Shown here in pieces: positions 6,540 to 6,563 of a stretch of 6,563 bases of DNA. Location: contig JAITIH010000073.1 in assembly GCA_031279525.1 (NCBI GenBank), positions 1-6,563 on the forward strand, read 5' to 3'. Source of the DNA: Deltaproteobacteria bacterium (GTDB taxonomy: Bacteria > Desulfobacterota > Desulfarculia > Adiutricales > Adiutricaceae). The notes under the pieces are model-generated. The model was not told the DNA's origin, searched no databases, and saw nothing but the letters and a program-made list of their open reading frames with translations. The translations under genes were made by a program, and so were the position numbers. Within the stretch, counting starts at the first letter, position 1, and the number at the start of each line of letters is the position of its first letter.

Positions 6540-6563
6540 GGCCTCGCAAAAAGTCCGGAAAAT

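Larger units (their letters stand above)
6481..6563. other. AT-rich intergenic leader upstream of ftsL
   Basis: No supported gene. On the minus strand all three frames hit a stop within about 50 bases of the window edge, and none of the short translations resembles the C-terminus of RsmH, the gene that often precedes ftsL. The stretch is much lower in GC than the rest and holds the candidate promoter and the direct repeat. An 8-A run (6467-6474, minus strand) lies just downstream, between the alternative ftsL starts. Confidence 0.6.

Noticed and set aside
6514..6563. C-terminus of rsmH at the right edge
   Set aside because: The three minus-strand frames end quickly, and none of the short translations resembles the RsmH C-terminus.

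Overview
The window is a segment of a division and cell wall (dcw) cluster, with every recognisable gene on the minus strand. In transcription order (right to left) it holds an AT-rich leader with a candidate promoter (about 6481-6563), ftsL (5983-6450), a PASTA-tailed ftsI/PBP (3751-5922), murE (2190-3764), murF (782-2206) and the 5' part of mraY (1-753, running off the left edge). Coding density is near total: ftsI/murE overlap by 14 bp, murE/murF by 17 bp, murF and mraY are 28 bp apart, and ftsL and ftsI are 60 bp apart. No convincing terminator is visible between the genes, so they look like one operon.

Together the genes cover two linked jobs. MurE and MurF add the third residue and the D-Ala-D-Ala dipeptide to UDP-MurNAc-dipeptide in the cytoplasm. 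MraY moves the finished pentapeptide sugar onto undecaprenyl phosphate to make lipid I at the inner face of the membrane. FtsL and FtsI are septal membrane proteins; FtsI cross-links the glycan strands that arise from this precursor. MurE carries the DNPR and GKGHE motifs of meso-diaminopimelate-adding enzymes.

Organism: GC content is roughly 60-65 %. The order ftsL-ftsI-murE-murF-mraY is the proteobacterial type; in Firmicutes spoVD-murE-mraY is usual and murF normally lies elsewhere. FtsI nevertheless ends in a PASTA domain, unlike the FtsI of E. coli and its relatives. A DAP-type wall, this gene order and a PASTA-tailed FtsI together suggest Desulfobacterota (former Deltaproteobacteria) or a nearby lineage. 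This is an inference and I cannot name a genus. The sequence is strikingly rich in the tetramer GGCC.

I see no mobile element, CRISPR array, tRNA or rRNA, and no novel system. This is a conserved housekeeping region. The points of interest are details: start-codon choices, a probable promoter before ftsL, a PASTA-tailed FtsI, a substitution in a conserved MraY motif, and the unusual word composition.
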